From Pachypanchax playfairii (Eukaryota; Chordata; Actinopteri; Cyprinodontiformes; Aplocheilidae), in contig SSNP01000001.1 in NCBI GenBank assembly GCA_006937955.1, positions 6,279,888-6,343,887 of the forward strand: 64,000 nucleotides of DNA. The letters are read 5' to 3'. Each line of letters begins with the position of its first letter. Position 1 is the stretch's first letter. The position numbers were made by a program, and so were the translations under genes. The notes below the pieces were generated by a model. The model saw nothing but the letters and a program-made list of their open reading frames with translations, ran no database searches and was not told where the DNA came from. Below are positions 1-11,422 of this stretch, piece after piece.

Positions 1-140
1 TGAAATTTGTGATTGGCTGAAAGCGGTATATGCCTACATCAGCTCTTGTGTATACGTCACAGGCATCGTCTCTAAGACACGCCTCCTGGGGTATAAAAGC
101 ATCTCTCAGACAGACACACTCGCGCCCGCCCGCCCGTTGT
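1..140 (+). promoter_or_regulatory. CCAAT/CRE/TATA promoter-like cluster
   Basis: An inverted CCAAT box (ATTGG) lies at 12-16, a CRE-type motif (ACGTCA) at 54-59 and a canonical TATA box (TATAAA inside ggTATAAAAgc) at 92-97. The spacing fits a TATA-driven start near 120-127, just before a CG-rich leader at 121-136. No downstream exon can be assigned with certainty. The next recognisable coding exon on this strand is that of gng13 at 9645, whose exon has an upstream splice acceptor and so needs a 5' exon somewhere upstream. The link to gng13 is inference; the box arrangement is seen directly. Confidence 0.5.
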
Positions 141-360
141 CTCCAGCTTCTCACCAAAGAGCTGCACACAGGGATTTAGAGCAACTGGCTGAAAACTACA
201 ACAAAAGGAATAATGAAATTAGCACAAAGACTTCAATTTTACTGCAGTGGTTGGGATGTGTGGATGTGATTTATAGACATTATATTCTCATCATGCTCGG
301 GTTACTGTCTAAAACACGGCAGAGTCACACTGGAGCTAATCTAAACACAGAGAAGTGCTA

Positions 361-464
361 CACGTCAATCACAGCTCAGGACCGCCTCTTCCCAGTAACG
401 CCTACTTCAGCATTATTTGAAAAAGCAGTTAGAACAATAATTTAGAGGGGAGTGAGTCGCTCTT
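361..464. mobile_element. TTAA-flanked MITE fragment, family F copy 1
   Basis: This stretch matches 41550-41668: both have the TCAATCACAG block, ACGCCTACTTTCAGCAT-like core, AATTTAG and a gagtYGCTCT end followed by TTAA (465-468 here). The right terminus reads AGAGCGACTCACTCC in reverse, after TTAA. The left terminus is not recognised. The open frame at 137-445 crosses it and is not considered a gene. Confidence 0.6.
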
Positions 465-468
465 TAAG

Positions 469-910
469 GTTGTTCTGACAGTTTTTGGGGTAGGTTTTCA
501 GACACATCTGAATTCCACTAATTGCATTTTACGAATTTAAATGTTAATGGAAATAATCGGTTGTCACTTTTGCACATTTACTCATTTCTAGCTGTCAAAG
601 TAGATCTATGCAGTTAAAGGTCAATTTGAATTTAAAAACTGGTCAGTTCTGCTCAATGCTGCACAATTTACCTCAAAAATACCTCAAAAAAGTACTGCTC
701 CTCGAGAAGAAACCCTCTATGTGGTAAAACTGGCCCTGTTTATTCTATTCAGACTGTGATCACCTGTTGTAAAAAAAAAAACACACAGAAATCTTCTAAA
801 TGTCTCCAGTCCTTGAGGAAAAATTCTTGCAGTCAAAACATGACTGTAGTCTTGCTCCAAGGAAATGACACCAAGGAAAATATAACCCATTGTGAATTAT
901 TAGCTAGTGG
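469..910. other. Intergenic, nothing recognised
   Basis: AT-rich single-copy-looking DNA. No coding exon, repeat family or RNA gene recognised. Confidence 0.5.
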
Positions 911-1010
911 AACATAGAATAGAATAGAATAGAATAGAATAGAATAGAATAGAATAGAATAGAATAGAATAGAATAGAATAGAATAGAATAGAATAGAAT
1001 AGAATAGAAT
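911..1010 (+). repeat. (AGAAT)n microsatellite
   Basis: About 20 uninterrupted copies of the 5-bp unit AGAAT. The low-complexity frames on the minus strand (repeated SILFY) are translations of this tract, not proteins. It directly abuts a LINE 3'-end-like sequence, so it is probably the grown 3' tail of that element. Confidence 0.95.
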
Positions 1011-1130
1011 AATCCTTTAATTGTCCCACAAGGGGAAGTTTGGTCGTAAGAGCAGCAAATAAAAACAGATAGAAAAATAAAAAAATATTGTAAAATAATA
1101 ATGTACAATAGTTATAAAACAGAGTACTGG
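1011..1130 (-). mobile_element. Non-LTR retrotransposon 3' end (remnant)
   Basis: The motif aatcctttaattgtcccaca followed by aggggaagtttgg is the familiar tail of fish LINE/SINE families, in which a short tandem repeat marks the 3' terminus. Orientation is minus because the tandem tail is on its left. The family name is not certain. Confidence 0.55.
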
Positions 1131-1228
1131 ACAATTGTTAAGGTAATCAGAATATTTGTAAAGTTAAAAAAGTACAGATTGTGCATTGAACTGTGCATGA
1201 AAAAAATAAATGTGTAGTTTCCAATAAG

Positions 1229-2309
1229 TTAAAGCTGGAGTGCGTAACTTCTGTAACTTCTGTCGCCCCCTAGCGGAATTTTTGCGTCATTACAACAATA
1301 AAGCTGGCGCTTCCATATGACGTAAGCCCAGCTGCCACCGCTTTATCTCTGCCGTTGTTATTCCAACCGGTATCTGTATTAATCAAGCTTCAAATTCAGT
1401 CTGTTTACTTTACCTGGCTCTATATTTGTTTCAATAAATATCATTTCATTGTTGAAAAAATCAAGAGAAACCAGTAAAATATAAAAATACTGGTAAAAAA
1501 AACCTTCAGAGTTCAGGTTGGATTGTTTACAGGTTTGATTGTTCACTTTAATCTACATTTAACAGTTTGGTGTTGAAATTTATTAGTCAGCTGTTGGGGC
1601 CACAATGATCTATTTGTCTTATTCAGTGAATTTTTTCAGTTTTGACACGATGCAGATTCCTGCAGTCAGCTGCTCTGATCTGACTGACTGAAAAACCGTT
1701 ACACTGGCAAACTGACAGACACAAACTGACACAGATAGAGACAGAATCAGCTGATCAGCTGGAACTTCGGCGCTCTGGTTTTCATCTGGTGCGCATTTTA
1801 TATTTTGACAGTGTGTGCGGACCTGCGGACCACTTATGTGCACCCGTGAACATCAGCCAGATCTCTTCTCTCCACCGAGGAAAAGCAACGCCGATACAAA
1901 TTCGCGTTTGCCTTCTCCTTCGGTCACTTTCCTTCTTAGCCAATAGTCCCTCTGCCGAACGTCCAGGAATTATTTTTTTTTTTCGTGGTAGGATCCACTT
2001 CCCGATAAGTGTCTCTCGGCTGTTTATTTGGATTCTCCGCCATGTCGACCTTCACGTTCTGCCGGCTGCTACGAGACACTGCGTTCTATTTCTTATTATT
2101 TTTCTTGTTGTGACATAAAAGACGTAATTTCATGTGCGACAGCGCGGGAATGTCGCAGTCGACACGCAAAGTAAAAATGATATATATTGAAAAATACCGT
2201 GAGATGTTTGAGGAGCCGATCGGCTTAATCTGCATTGTGTCATCTCTGATAGTGGCTTGGCTGAAACGGACATCCACGGACATGTAAAAGTTACGCACTC
2301 CAGCTTTAA
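1229..2309. mobile_element. TTAA-flanked MITE, family H (1.07 kb, complete)
   Basis: The element spans 1233-2305 between two TTAA copies (1229-1232 and 2306-2309). Its 18-bp terminal inverted repeats are perfect: AGCTGGAGTGCGTAACTT at the left and its reverse complement at the right. The interior contains no transposase motif; the frames at 1619-1843 and 1789-2118 lie inside it and show no known domain. By TTAA target and AG terminus it fits a Kolobok/T2-like or other TTAA-specific DNA transposon derivative. Confidence 0.85.
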
Positions 2310-2601
2310 TATGTACAGTCTGTTGATAATAAATGTCCAAGTTACAGCAGTATTGGTTTGTTTGGGAGCAGTTCTGATTGTACAGTCTGCACATTGTGAG
2401 TTGCATTTTATCCTCATAGTGTGGAAGATCAAAAACACAGGTGTCAGGTATCAGGTGTCAAGAGACGGAACTCAAAAATGATGCCGTTTGAGATTGTAAC
2501 TTTGGTTTTTCAGCCTGGTTTGAAAAGCTGAATGTCAAGCTGCTTGTGTTATTATACAAGACAACAAAAGACTAATTTAGGACTCATATTTGACTATTAA
2601 G
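2310..2601. other. Intergenic, nothing recognised
   Basis: Spacer between two MITEs. No exon or repeat recognised. Confidence 0.45.
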
Positions 2602-2929
2602 TTCAAGACCCCAATGAAAGTTCTGTTTTTCATGTCGTTAACATGTTCTTGGGGCATTTTTCTGATGCTAGAGGACGTATCTTAAGAAAATTAAGTTCAA
2701 AAGAGCTGAGAGCTCTCTGTTTATACTAGCGCATAAGGGTGGGGGATCATCAGTGCCAATGGTTCCACCCACAGGTAAATTACTAATGAGCTACTGCTGC
2801 TATGCAGAAACTACTTCCTATAGAAAACGACACAGGTTTTGTCATTTTGGGCAAAAACACCAGAATCCTAATTTAAAGACCACTGAGATGCTTTAAAATA
2901 GCTAAAAGATGATCGGAGTGGGTCTTTAA
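2602..2929 (-). mobile_element. TTAA-flanked MITE, family B copy 1 (deleted)
   Basis: Element 2606-2925, with a degenerate left flank TTCA and right flank TTAA. Its right end, read in reverse, is AGACCCACTCCGATCATC, identical to the family B terminus at 10952 and 63090. It is about 320 bp against 430-467 bp for the other copies, so it has an internal deletion. Confidence 0.85.
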
Positions 2930-4297
2930 GCTAATTGACTCTGATAACAGCTGAAACTAAACAATACTTCCAGCTATATTTTTAAGAGAAAATAAATTCA
3001 ACATGAAATTTATGAATGCTTGACTCAAATTTAGTCCAAAGCTGCATATCACAGGCAATTGATTTTTTTCTGTTTCTGCTCAACAGCATAACATTTTTGT
3101 TAAGCACAGCCCTCAGATGTATTTGGTGTTTTTAGAATTGTCTTTATTACAACAGGCCTGCATTCTGACATGGACACAATGTAACCTTTGTATGTATATG
3201 GTGTCCCAAAACGAAAACAGTTTATTTATAACAAAACATTGTGCCTCCATGCTTGTAAGAGGTATACGAAAAGGTGATTAAAAGGTGATTAAAAAATACA
3301 GTCAGAGGACAAAAAAGATTGGAAAAATGTCAAGAGACTTAAAAAAACAGAGACAAGAGAATTAAGAGACAGTCACAGCAAACAAATTCAAATGTGAAAG
3401 AGGAAAAAAAAAAAGAGGTAAATTGTAAAAATAGGCATGAGAGCGATGATGACTGATGCAGGCAGACAAAAGAAAAAATCAATCCTATTGCCATCTCCGG
3501 AGGATGCTGCTGAAACCTGATCTCAGACAGGAAGTGGCCATCAGTCTACCTCCCTGTCTGCCTCATACTGAAAAGACATACATATTATATATTGCATTAG
3601 GTGTTTTTTCTAACACTAACGAAAGGAACCACATAAATGGCCTAATAATTGGTGTTTTATCTTCTTCATATGTAATAAAATATGAGCTCAGTCTTTTATT
3701 TTTGGTCACTTTTTACAACATAGTAAAAGTATTTATATACGTATGAAAAAAGTCAGAAAACCATTGAAATCCTTTCAAAAACATTGGATTTAAAACTTTT
3801 AAAATTGTATTAATTCACTCATATGATACAAATGTATAGATGTTGTAAATTAAATTTTTTTTATGAGCTAGGAGAAAATGTTATTGACTCATACAGTGAA
3901 GGAAAACAAAGATTTTTGAGCAAATCCTGTCACAGTTCTATGTAAAAAATTGTCTGAGGCTGAATTAGCATTTAAACCTAAACTAGCGGACTGATAGACA
4001 AAAGCCGTTTTCAGATAGAAGATCAAAAATATTTGCGGATAATTCCATCCGGTCTTTAATCAGAGCTGTCTTTTCAAATACACCACTTTTTTCCAGAACA
4101 TTGCCTTTCGGCTGCTTTCACACAGCAAGGAAATGTTGGGGGGTGTTGTGTCTGGATATGACGTAAGCTTAGTTGGGACTTGCTTACAGGTCATTTCCTG
4201 AAACAAAAGCATTCTTGCAAAGATGGGCAACAAAACAGCAGAACTACTCACAATGCTCGTCTTTGTGATGTGTGCAACTCTGCGCACACGGATATGC
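2930..4297. other. Intergenic, nothing recognised
   Basis: AT-rich DNA without a convincing exon or repeat. The open frames here are short, lack codon-like patterns and do not match a known domain. Confidence 0.45.
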
Positions 4298-4600
4298 TTA
4301 AAAAGGCCATTTCACACAAATTTCATGACTTTGTGGTTATTTCTGAAGTATTAACCTGTAATATGAAACATTTTATATATAAAAACGTCAGGAAACACTG
4401 ATTAACAGACCTTTTAATCTGTCTGTATGAAGATTCGGCTAGCCTCGGCTCCAACTCATCAATATTTAATATGCTAATTTGCTGGACTCTGATAGGCTAG
4501 TTTGTTGGCCAATGAGAGCAAGGTATACTGTTTCCTTCCCCGCTGCACATGGCAACAGCACACGTAGTCTCTTCCGGTTTGATACGTCTTATGCTAGACA
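4298..4600 (+). mobile_element. TTAA-flanked MITE, family A copy 1 (truncated)
   Basis: It begins after TTAA (4298-4301) with AAAGGCCATTTCACAC and follows the family A consensus through the 'gattaacagacctttt' and 'tttgttggccaatgagag' blocks. It stops matching near 4600, so the right half is missing. Confidence 0.8.
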
Positions 4601-5637
4601 AAATGTTAAAGGACTCTAAAACTCCTTTAAGAGGTTAATTCAATATGGAATGGTAAATGACGTTAGTTGGTCCCAGACAACTGGGTTCAAAATTTGGACA
4701 TAAAATAAAATAATATCAACAAATTTCCTAACTAAGCAGTTGTAAGGTTTCCACAAATTTAAATTTCTGTTGTAATTTTCCTACCAATTTCTTTTTTGAA
4801 ACATCTTAGTTAACACCAGAAAACACTGTTGGCTCTCTGGTCAGTCAATCACTGGCCCCTCCCCCTATTTCACTCTTAAACAGTCATTACTTATCTGGGA
4901 TTAAATAAGATTAAATATTTCCTATGCTCTATACTTATTTCTGGATATTTAAACATCATAAAAATGAAAGGCATTTTTAGGCCTATTTATAGATTTGTGT
5001 GTGCATCAGTCTTAGTCTTTCCAGTGTTACATAATTCACAGAGTGGTTCTTTCTCAATACAGTAAAACCTGATTGCGAGCTAGGTGAGAGATCATCACAT
5101 TTTGTTCTTATTCAATGAAATATTAATAACCTTATTATGATAAAATAAAACAGAAACAAGTAATTGGTCATTTTGCACCTGTAATTCAGAATCATAATCG
5201 ATTTATTACCAATTTGCACAATACGAGGGATTTATCTTTATTTTAGTGGAAATGTTTTAAAACATTATCATCTCACTTATTGTAGAGAGTTCTTTAAAGA
5301 TTCCTCTTTGGAGAAAGACACTGACCATACTGACAAGCTAATGGGGCTTGTCGGTGCGGGTGCTTGTAGTGTTACAGCGGGGGTGGGAATGCGCGATAAT
5401 GGTTGTGAGTTGAGTTGCAGCGGGGGTTTGATAGTCGCGTATGCAGCGGCGTGGGACCATTTGCAGCATGTAATCTGCCGGTCGGAAACAACGGGCAGAG
5501 AAAACTGTCGGAAATTAGGAGAAATTCCGGAGAAAGTTGGCTCAAGGAGATTTTTGGGAGGGGCACTAAAATTCAGGAGGAAAATAGGGAGAGTTGACAT
5601 GTATGAGCTAATCTCTGTTTTTCCAGATTAAGGTAAT
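4601..5637. other. Intergenic with a G-rich stretch
   Basis: AT-rich until about 5300. The 5310-5610 segment is unusually G-rich and resembles the inside of a dispersed fish element, but I cannot name it. The overlapping frames on both strands there show no domain. Confidence 0.4.
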
Positions 5638-6231
5638 TCAAAGAGGCCTTTCCATTAAAAATGGTTTTTCTGAGGTTTCTGTTGACTATTTTAGCTCCAC
5701 AGGTGTTCTTACCTTCATAGTGGGTGTGAAAACAGGTCAACAACTTCTCTTTCAGTTTTAATCTCTCAAACTACGCAGGTGGCAATAAAACCCGAGTTCT
5801 CCCGAGTCTGAACGGCCTGTATCTGTTTCATCACAACTCCTTTGTTTGTTAGTATTCGGCAGCTCCTGCAGTTGAAACCACGCCTAGCATGCTGCTGGCT
5901 AAAAGCTGTTAGCATAAGATGTAACAAACAGGAAGACACGACGTGTGACGTTACCATGTGCAGCGGGGCAGGAAACAGTATACCTTGCTCTCATAGGCTA
6001 GTTTGTTAGCCAATCAGAGTCCAGCAAATTCGAACAATGAATATGAATGAGCTGCTGCTTGAGGCCTGACGGAAGGAGCCGGAACCACCCGAATTTTAAT
6101 ACAGACAGATTGAAAGGTCTGTTAATCAGTATTTCCTGACGTTTTTTTAGATATAAAATGTTTCATATTACAGGTTAATACTTAAGAAATTACCACAAAG
6201 TCCTGAAATGTGTATGAAATGGCCTCTTTAA
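5638..6231 (-). mobile_element. TTAA-flanked MITE, family A copy 2 (full length)
   Basis: Element 5642-6227 (about 586 bp), degenerate left flank TCAA, right flank TTAA. The termini are AGAGGCCTTTCCATTA and, from the other side, AGAGGCCATTTCATAC. It is in reverse orientation relative to the copy at 12163 and about 90% similar by eye over its whole length. The frame at 5766-5957 is internal. Confidence 0.9.
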
Positions 6232-8160
6232 CATTTTTACATAATCCTGGACCATCCCTGAGGTGGAGGTCTGGTACACGAAATAGAAAATCAAGATTAC
6301 TGTCACATGGATAAATTATTTAACAAGGTCTGGAGTGTTTGTTGGCAGCCGAGGCAGATGGATTAAATATAAGAAGCAGGTGCTTTCTAAGTTCCTCTGG
6401 TCTGTTAGTTATGGGGAGACCACATAACTGTATCAGAGCTAGATCAGAATCCTAGTGTGAGTAATCCACCACACAGAGCATCAGTTAAGACGAAATCTGA
6501 AAAAACTCAGAATATCTCCTCTTTTAACCAGATAATCTAGTTTAACATGTTTTATGTTGTTAAGAAAAATATTACTGAAAGCAAGTGAAAGTAAAGCTCT
6601 TTAATGAGTGAATGAATATTCAACATCTTTTAGGACTCGTTCAGTTTTCTAACAGACGACTAAAACACTTTACTAACTTTAAACAAACAGGTTGACTTTG
6701 TGTTAAATCCACGTGAAGGAGCTTCTGTCTTCTTACTGGATTTTTGTTGAGTTCTACACGACTTTGCAGTCCAGATTAAGCTGGAGGACGAAGGCAGAAG
6801 ACGGCTGAAGCTGCTGAATAAGTTCAGCATTCGACTCCCACTCAAAATCTGGAGTGTAAATTAGGGACATTCTAGTTTTAGTTTGTGCATATGTCTGTGG
6901 GAGGAGCTTGGAAAGCAGCAGAACGTTGAGATTTATTTTTAAATTCTGACCAGTTTTTATTCCAGCTTTGGTTAATAAAAAAAAAAAAAAAAAAACTTTG
7001 TCTCCAACAGTTTAAGATTTGTGTAGATTGCTTAGATAATAGTTATTTGTCAGATTCCGAATGTTTAAGCATCCTCTATACCTTTTGTACTATAATAAAC
7101 TGGTTTGAAATGTATTTTATTAAACTTACTATTCAGCAGAGAAGTAACTGAATTCATAATTAGTATTTCCTTTCCTCCAACTGCTTCTGATTTGTGTCAT
7201 TAAAGGCATTATATTAAGTGTTCTTCGCCGCTCCTTAAAAATAGAGTTTTTTTCAGTGTTGAAACATCTTAATAAGATCAGCTGTGCAGGGACATTAGAT
7301 CAGCACTAGACTCATTCAAAACCACATATACACATGAGGCAACAGAGCAGAAGTACAGAAAAACAAGGAGGGTTCGGTGTTACTGAGAGAGTTTGGTGAA
7401 TGCAGAATGCGGGTGGGAAGTGAGAGAAAGGAGGAGGAAAGAATGGAAATTATAAATAACCTACCGGAAGAGAATGAAGGCCAGATTACTGTGGAGAGTC
7501 GCCACTTGCACACTTAATGTTTTTGGTTTTTTATCCTTGAATGATATTATTTATTTTAAAGTATTTGCTTGACATACTGATGCAAAATAAGCTTGATTAA
7601 AAAATCCCTGTTGTTCATTCTATTTACTTTGGTGTCAGATAGATCACGGAAGGTCTTGAAATGTTTTTTTTTTCAACATGAAAGAAACTGACTGATGCTT
7701 TGTTTTAAGTACAGAACACAGTGTACAAGATGATTACTCAGTTTGGTTCTTAAAAAGGAAGAAATATTTATAAATATAGAAAGTCTAATGCAAAAAAATC
7801 TGCTGCAAAATGCTCCTAAAATAGCTTTTTGGAATGTGTTAGGTCCTTCTCAGATCATCGCATTTACCTGCAAAATAGAGACTCACCTAATAAACCTTTT
7901 TGTAATTAGTTGTTGCTCACTAATAGAACATGAGTTGGAATGTCGGTTGTTACATTAGGTAGAAGAAAAGAAAAAGACCTGGTCTACTGCGATGGGGGAA
8001 GTCATTAATCTTCTCATATTACATAACAGACTTTTATAGCTTTTTTTATCTGATGTTCATTGAAAGCTTTGTCAGCTCAGATGACCTTTAAAAATCACAT
8101 GTGAGGACCATGTCTAGCTTGTTATTGTCTCAATTCTCACTGTGCATACCCTTGAATTGT
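6232..8160. other. Intergenic, nothing recognised
   Basis: No gene found. A 20-bp poly-A run lies near 6978-6996. Open frames at 6660, 7316 and 7743 are short and have no recognisable domain. Confidence 0.45.
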
Positions 8161-8345
8161 ACATTATACTACCCATTTATATATATACTGTATATGGTAT
8201 ATATATACACTCACCGGCCACTTTATTAGGTACATGTGTCCAACTGCTCGTTAACACTTAATTTCTAATCAGCCAATCACATGGCGGCAACTCAGTGCAT
8301 TTAGGCATGTACACATGGTCAAGACAATCTCCTGCAGTTCAAACC
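8161..8345 (+). mobile_element. DNA-element fragment, 'CACTCACCGGCCACTTTATTAGG' family (J)
   Basis: After an AT-dinucleotide tract (about 8178-8208) comes cactcaccggccactttat and then the typical continuation ending ctgcagttcaaaccgagcat. I recognise this as a very common dispersed fish repeat; the superfamily is not certain. It is interrupted at 8346 by another element. Confidence 0.75.
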
Positions 8346-9092
8346 GAGCATGTATACTCGAGTATAAGTCGATTCGGGTATAAGTCAGACCTCTTTCTCA
8401 GCAGAAAAATTGAGGATTTTAGCATTGACCCGCGTATAAGTCGGTGTCAGAATCCGTTTATGTCAGGAATATATATTTATTTTTTTTACGCTGTTTCATA
8501 TCGTCTAGTATCAGTAGCAGCTGCGCCTACAGGTGAAGCATCGGACGTTTCCGCAGGTAAGGCTGTTCTGCAGCGTGAGGGAGGTGTGTCGCAGAAATTG
8601 ACCACACCTGTCACTGAAGACGAGGGGAAATCAGTCACGTTACCAGGGTTTGATGCTTTTTATGTGGAGTCCACTCCCTACTCTAGATTAGACGCCAGAA
8701 TGAAGTTGCATCTGACACGTCTTCAGGTCGAGGAGCGAGAGAGGGAGCGCGAGTTTCAGCTACTGTTATTTAATAAATTCTGTGGAGCTTTTTCTCTCCA
8801 CATGCATCCTTATTTCATTTTTTTACCTTTTTATTTTACCTTTGTTGCAGCCCATTTCGAGCCTGGGATGTAACAATATATTTATTAAAAAGATATAACG
8901 TGTCTTTGATAATCCATGCTGATAAGGAACATCGTTCGCTCGTCCGAGTACTTGTTCCAGTCCCCAAGCTGTCGACATTTTCCTCTGAAAAAAAACTACC
9001 TCTTCTCAATATCTCGCGTATAAGTCGGAACCTCTTCAGACCTGAAATTTACTCCTTAAAACACCGACTTATACGTGGGTATATACGGTATA
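8346..9092. mobile_element. DNA element with 'tataagtcg' ends carrying a gag-like frame
   Basis: The left end carries gtataagtcg motifs (8355-8445) and the right end carries the same motifs inverted (9015-9092), giving imperfect terminal inverted repeats. Between them an open frame covering about 8520-8872 includes residues SRLDARMKLHLTRLQ followed by an acidic/arginine (ERERERE) run. This resembles the helical segment of Ty3/gypsy-type gag proteins in fish, from my knowledge of that family. It is a fragment: there is no protease, RT or integrase. It may be a captured or nested retroelement piece. Confidence 0.5.
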
Positions 9093-9120
9093 TATATACA
9101 CATATATAAATATGTGCCTT

Positions 9121-9360
9121 GAAGGTTTCTTAGGTTTACTACAAGTTCCCTCAGGGCTGCTTCTTTGACTCTTTGCTGCTGGTCATTGTTGAATTACAGC
9201 TGCTTGTGTTGAAGACTTGGCAACCTTGCGGTCTAACGTGATTCGCTGTGGAACCAGGAAGTCTAGACATGGAATCTTTATTGTAAACAATGATTCCGTT
9301 CTGTTTCTGTTCTGATTCGCTGTAAAATTCTTAAATATTGCACCTCTAACAGTATAAATC
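9121..9360 (+). mobile_element. MITE, family C copy 1 (5'-truncated)
   Basis: The 9150-9330 segment matches 34195-34350, including ttacagctgcttgtgttgaa and gacttggcaaccttgc. The right end reads taaatattgcacctctaa, i.e. the family C terminus (AGGTGCAATATTTA after a decayed TTAA). The left part is lost. Confidence 0.75.
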
Positions 9361-9615
9361 AATCACAGTTGAACCAAAATTTCCACAACATTGGTCGCTA
9401 ATGCAATTGAATGTCGTGTCCCTGTTAAAGCTGCAGTTGTGAAGAAGACATAAAAAAGACTAAAAATATCTCAGAGTTTACGAGGGTTCTTTCTCAAAGG
9501 TTTAACAGCAGTTAAAAATCCGTTGTTCTTTGGGGTGATCTTGCTGTAGGGCATCAATCTACCTTTCATTGTGGAGTGTATAAATATAACTCTGACCTCT
9601 TCCCTCTGTGTGCAG

Positions 9616-9644
9616 GTAGAACAGCCTTACATCAAGCTGCAGCC
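9616..9644 (+). other. gng13: gng13 5'UTR end (exon 3' of a splice acceptor)
   Basis: The pyrimidine-rich acceptor tctgtgtgcag ends at 9615, and 29 bases of untranslated leader precede the ATG. At least one upstream non-coding exon must therefore exist; its position is not established. Confidence 0.7.
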
Positions 9645-10185
9645 ATGGATGAGATGGACCTGCCCCAGATGAAGAAGGAGGTGGAGAGCCTCAAATATCA
9701 GCTGGCCTTCAAACGAGAGAAATCCTCCAAAACAGTCACAGAGTAAGTATCAGTGCTGCAGTGTACATGCGTTCCTAAATCAGCTGTGCATAAAAACAAG
9801 ATGTTACAGTGGATCGTCTACTAATCAGCAGGTTGTTGGTGGGATCCCTCCTTTATGATTTAAAGTCAAAAGCTGGTTCTTTTTATGAAAGATTATCCCT
9901 TTTCTGGGCTTCATTTATGTCTTCTTTATGGTTGACTCGACAAGAGGAAAAGAACCTCTGTAAAGAAGCTCGGAGTAGTTAGAGTATTAAATTTCACTTT
10001 GCTTATTGTGTTGCACGGAAAACAGAAAAACTGAAATGGGGAGTTTAAGAATGTCTTTTTTTGTTTCTGTTTTTACAAGTTTGGTAAAGTGGATCGAGGA
10101 TGGAGTTCCTGAGGATCCCTTTCTGAACCCGGAGCTGATGAAGAACAACCCGTGGGTTGAGAAAGGAAAATGCATTATCCTCTAG
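9645..10185 (+). CDS. gng13: Guanine nucleotide-binding protein subunit gamma-13
   Basis: Coding exons are 9645-9742 and 10080-10185, joined by a GT-AG intron (gtaagt donor, ttttacaag acceptor, phase 2), giving 67 residues, the same length as human GNG13. The protein starts MDEMDLPQMKKEVESLKYQL and continues with the conserved WIEDGVPEDPF and NPWVEKGK blocks. It ends in the CaaX box CIIL, whose final leucine predicts geranylgeranylation and membrane anchoring. Gamma-13 pairs with G-beta in taste, olfactory and retinal bipolar cells in vertebrates. The N-terminal helix (about residues 8-35) is the coiled-coil part that pairs with beta. The start has a good context (gccATGG). Which fish paralog (a or b) it is cannot be told from this window. 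Confidence 0.95.
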
Positions 10186-10895
10186 GGGGCGTATCCAAAT
10201 CTCCCATGACCATCGACATCAACAGACACCCTACAAACGATCCCTGACGCTGATCCTCCCCAACCTGTGAGGGCGCGGACCGGACAGTTTCTACTAACCT
10301 CTCACCATGAATGTACTTCAGCTGATAAACCCAACTCCTCCCAGACGCAGACAGAAATAAGGGCACAGAAACATGCACTGACTGACACTCTCCATCACTA
10401 CAAACCTCTGGATATTTTCAGACTCTTTCACTGCAAGTTTATTCCTGCCACGGCAATTTACCATTACTATGATATGAGAACTGTAATCACTTCTTGTATG
10501 TGAGTATTTAATAACTTATTTATGCAGCTCACAGTCACAAGCAAATGTTTAGCCATTTTTTTTCTCCAATTTTACATGAATCCATGTGTTAATAATATTC
10601 TAGAGTCACATTCTCACTGCCAGACTACAGGTGTGCTGTAGAATGAGATGTTAAGATCATCGTCATTAACATTAAATCTCCAATCACATAAATATGCAGT
10701 AAACAAAACATCAAAAATGACATATATTGTTGGTTTCTTTATTAAAACTTAATTAACGTACCAATAAGAACCTAAAAGGATCCATTAATAAATGTAGATG
10801 AGTTTAAACATGCATACTGGTTGTTTCAGTAAGAACCTCTTACAGGCAGACATATATTACATTTGACTTAGCTAAAAAAATAAACAAATAAAGCT
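10186..10895 (+). other. gng13: gng13 3'UTR (likely extent)
   Basis: The sequence after the TAG stop is unique-looking and free of the local MITE families. Candidate poly(A) signals are the AATAAA motifs at about 10879-10891 (aaataaacaaataaagc). The end point is a prediction. The open frame at 10267-10503 is inside the UTR. Confidence 0.5.
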
Positions 10896-10947
10896 TTTGT
10901 CACAAGTATACCTTTAACCACCCAAGCAAGTATCCCATAAAAGTATG

Positions 10948-11422
10948 TTGAAGACCCACTCCGATCATCTTTTGAGCTATTTTAAAGCGTCTCAGTGGTC
11001 TTTAAATTATGGCAATTTTACCCAAAATCACAAAACCTGTGCTGTTTTTAAGGATGTAGTTTCTGTATAGCCGCAGTAGCTCATTAACAGTCTACTTTTG
11101 CACTGTGGGAGGAACCGTTGTTATGGAGAATCCCCTCGTCCCTCCCCGTTGCTGAGAGCTCTATATTTATGCTAGTGCTAGCTTACAGCTAGCATAGTAG
11201 GAGCTTGTGGCCCGCCCACTGGCTTTTCTATGTCACAAATTCAGTCTGTTTTAGACTCATTTTTGTGTCTGCAACTGATTCATATAAATTTGAATGCAGA
11301 AAGTCTCAGAAATGCAATTTTGAGTTTAATTTTCTGAAGCTACGTCCTCTAGCATTAGAAAAATGCTACAAGAACATGTTAACAACACAAAAAACACGAT
11401 TTTCATCAGAGTGGGTCTTTAA
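10948..11422 (+). mobile_element. TTAA-flanked MITE, family B copy 2 (full length)
   Basis: Element 10952-11418 (467 bp), left flank TTGA (decayed), right flank TTAA. Termini: AGACCCACTCCGATCATC and, inverted, AGACCCACTCTGATGAAA. It shares its interior with 63090-63554 and, in reverse, 16674-17103 and 2606-2925. There is no coding capacity. Confidence 0.9.

Noticed and set aside
137..445. 102-codon frame downstream of the TATA box
   Set aside because: It starts at TTG, crosses the family F repeat, and the peptide has no recognisable domain or codon pattern.
833..1134. Minus-strand frames with repeated SILFY
   Set aside because: Pure translation of the (AGAAT)n microsatellite.
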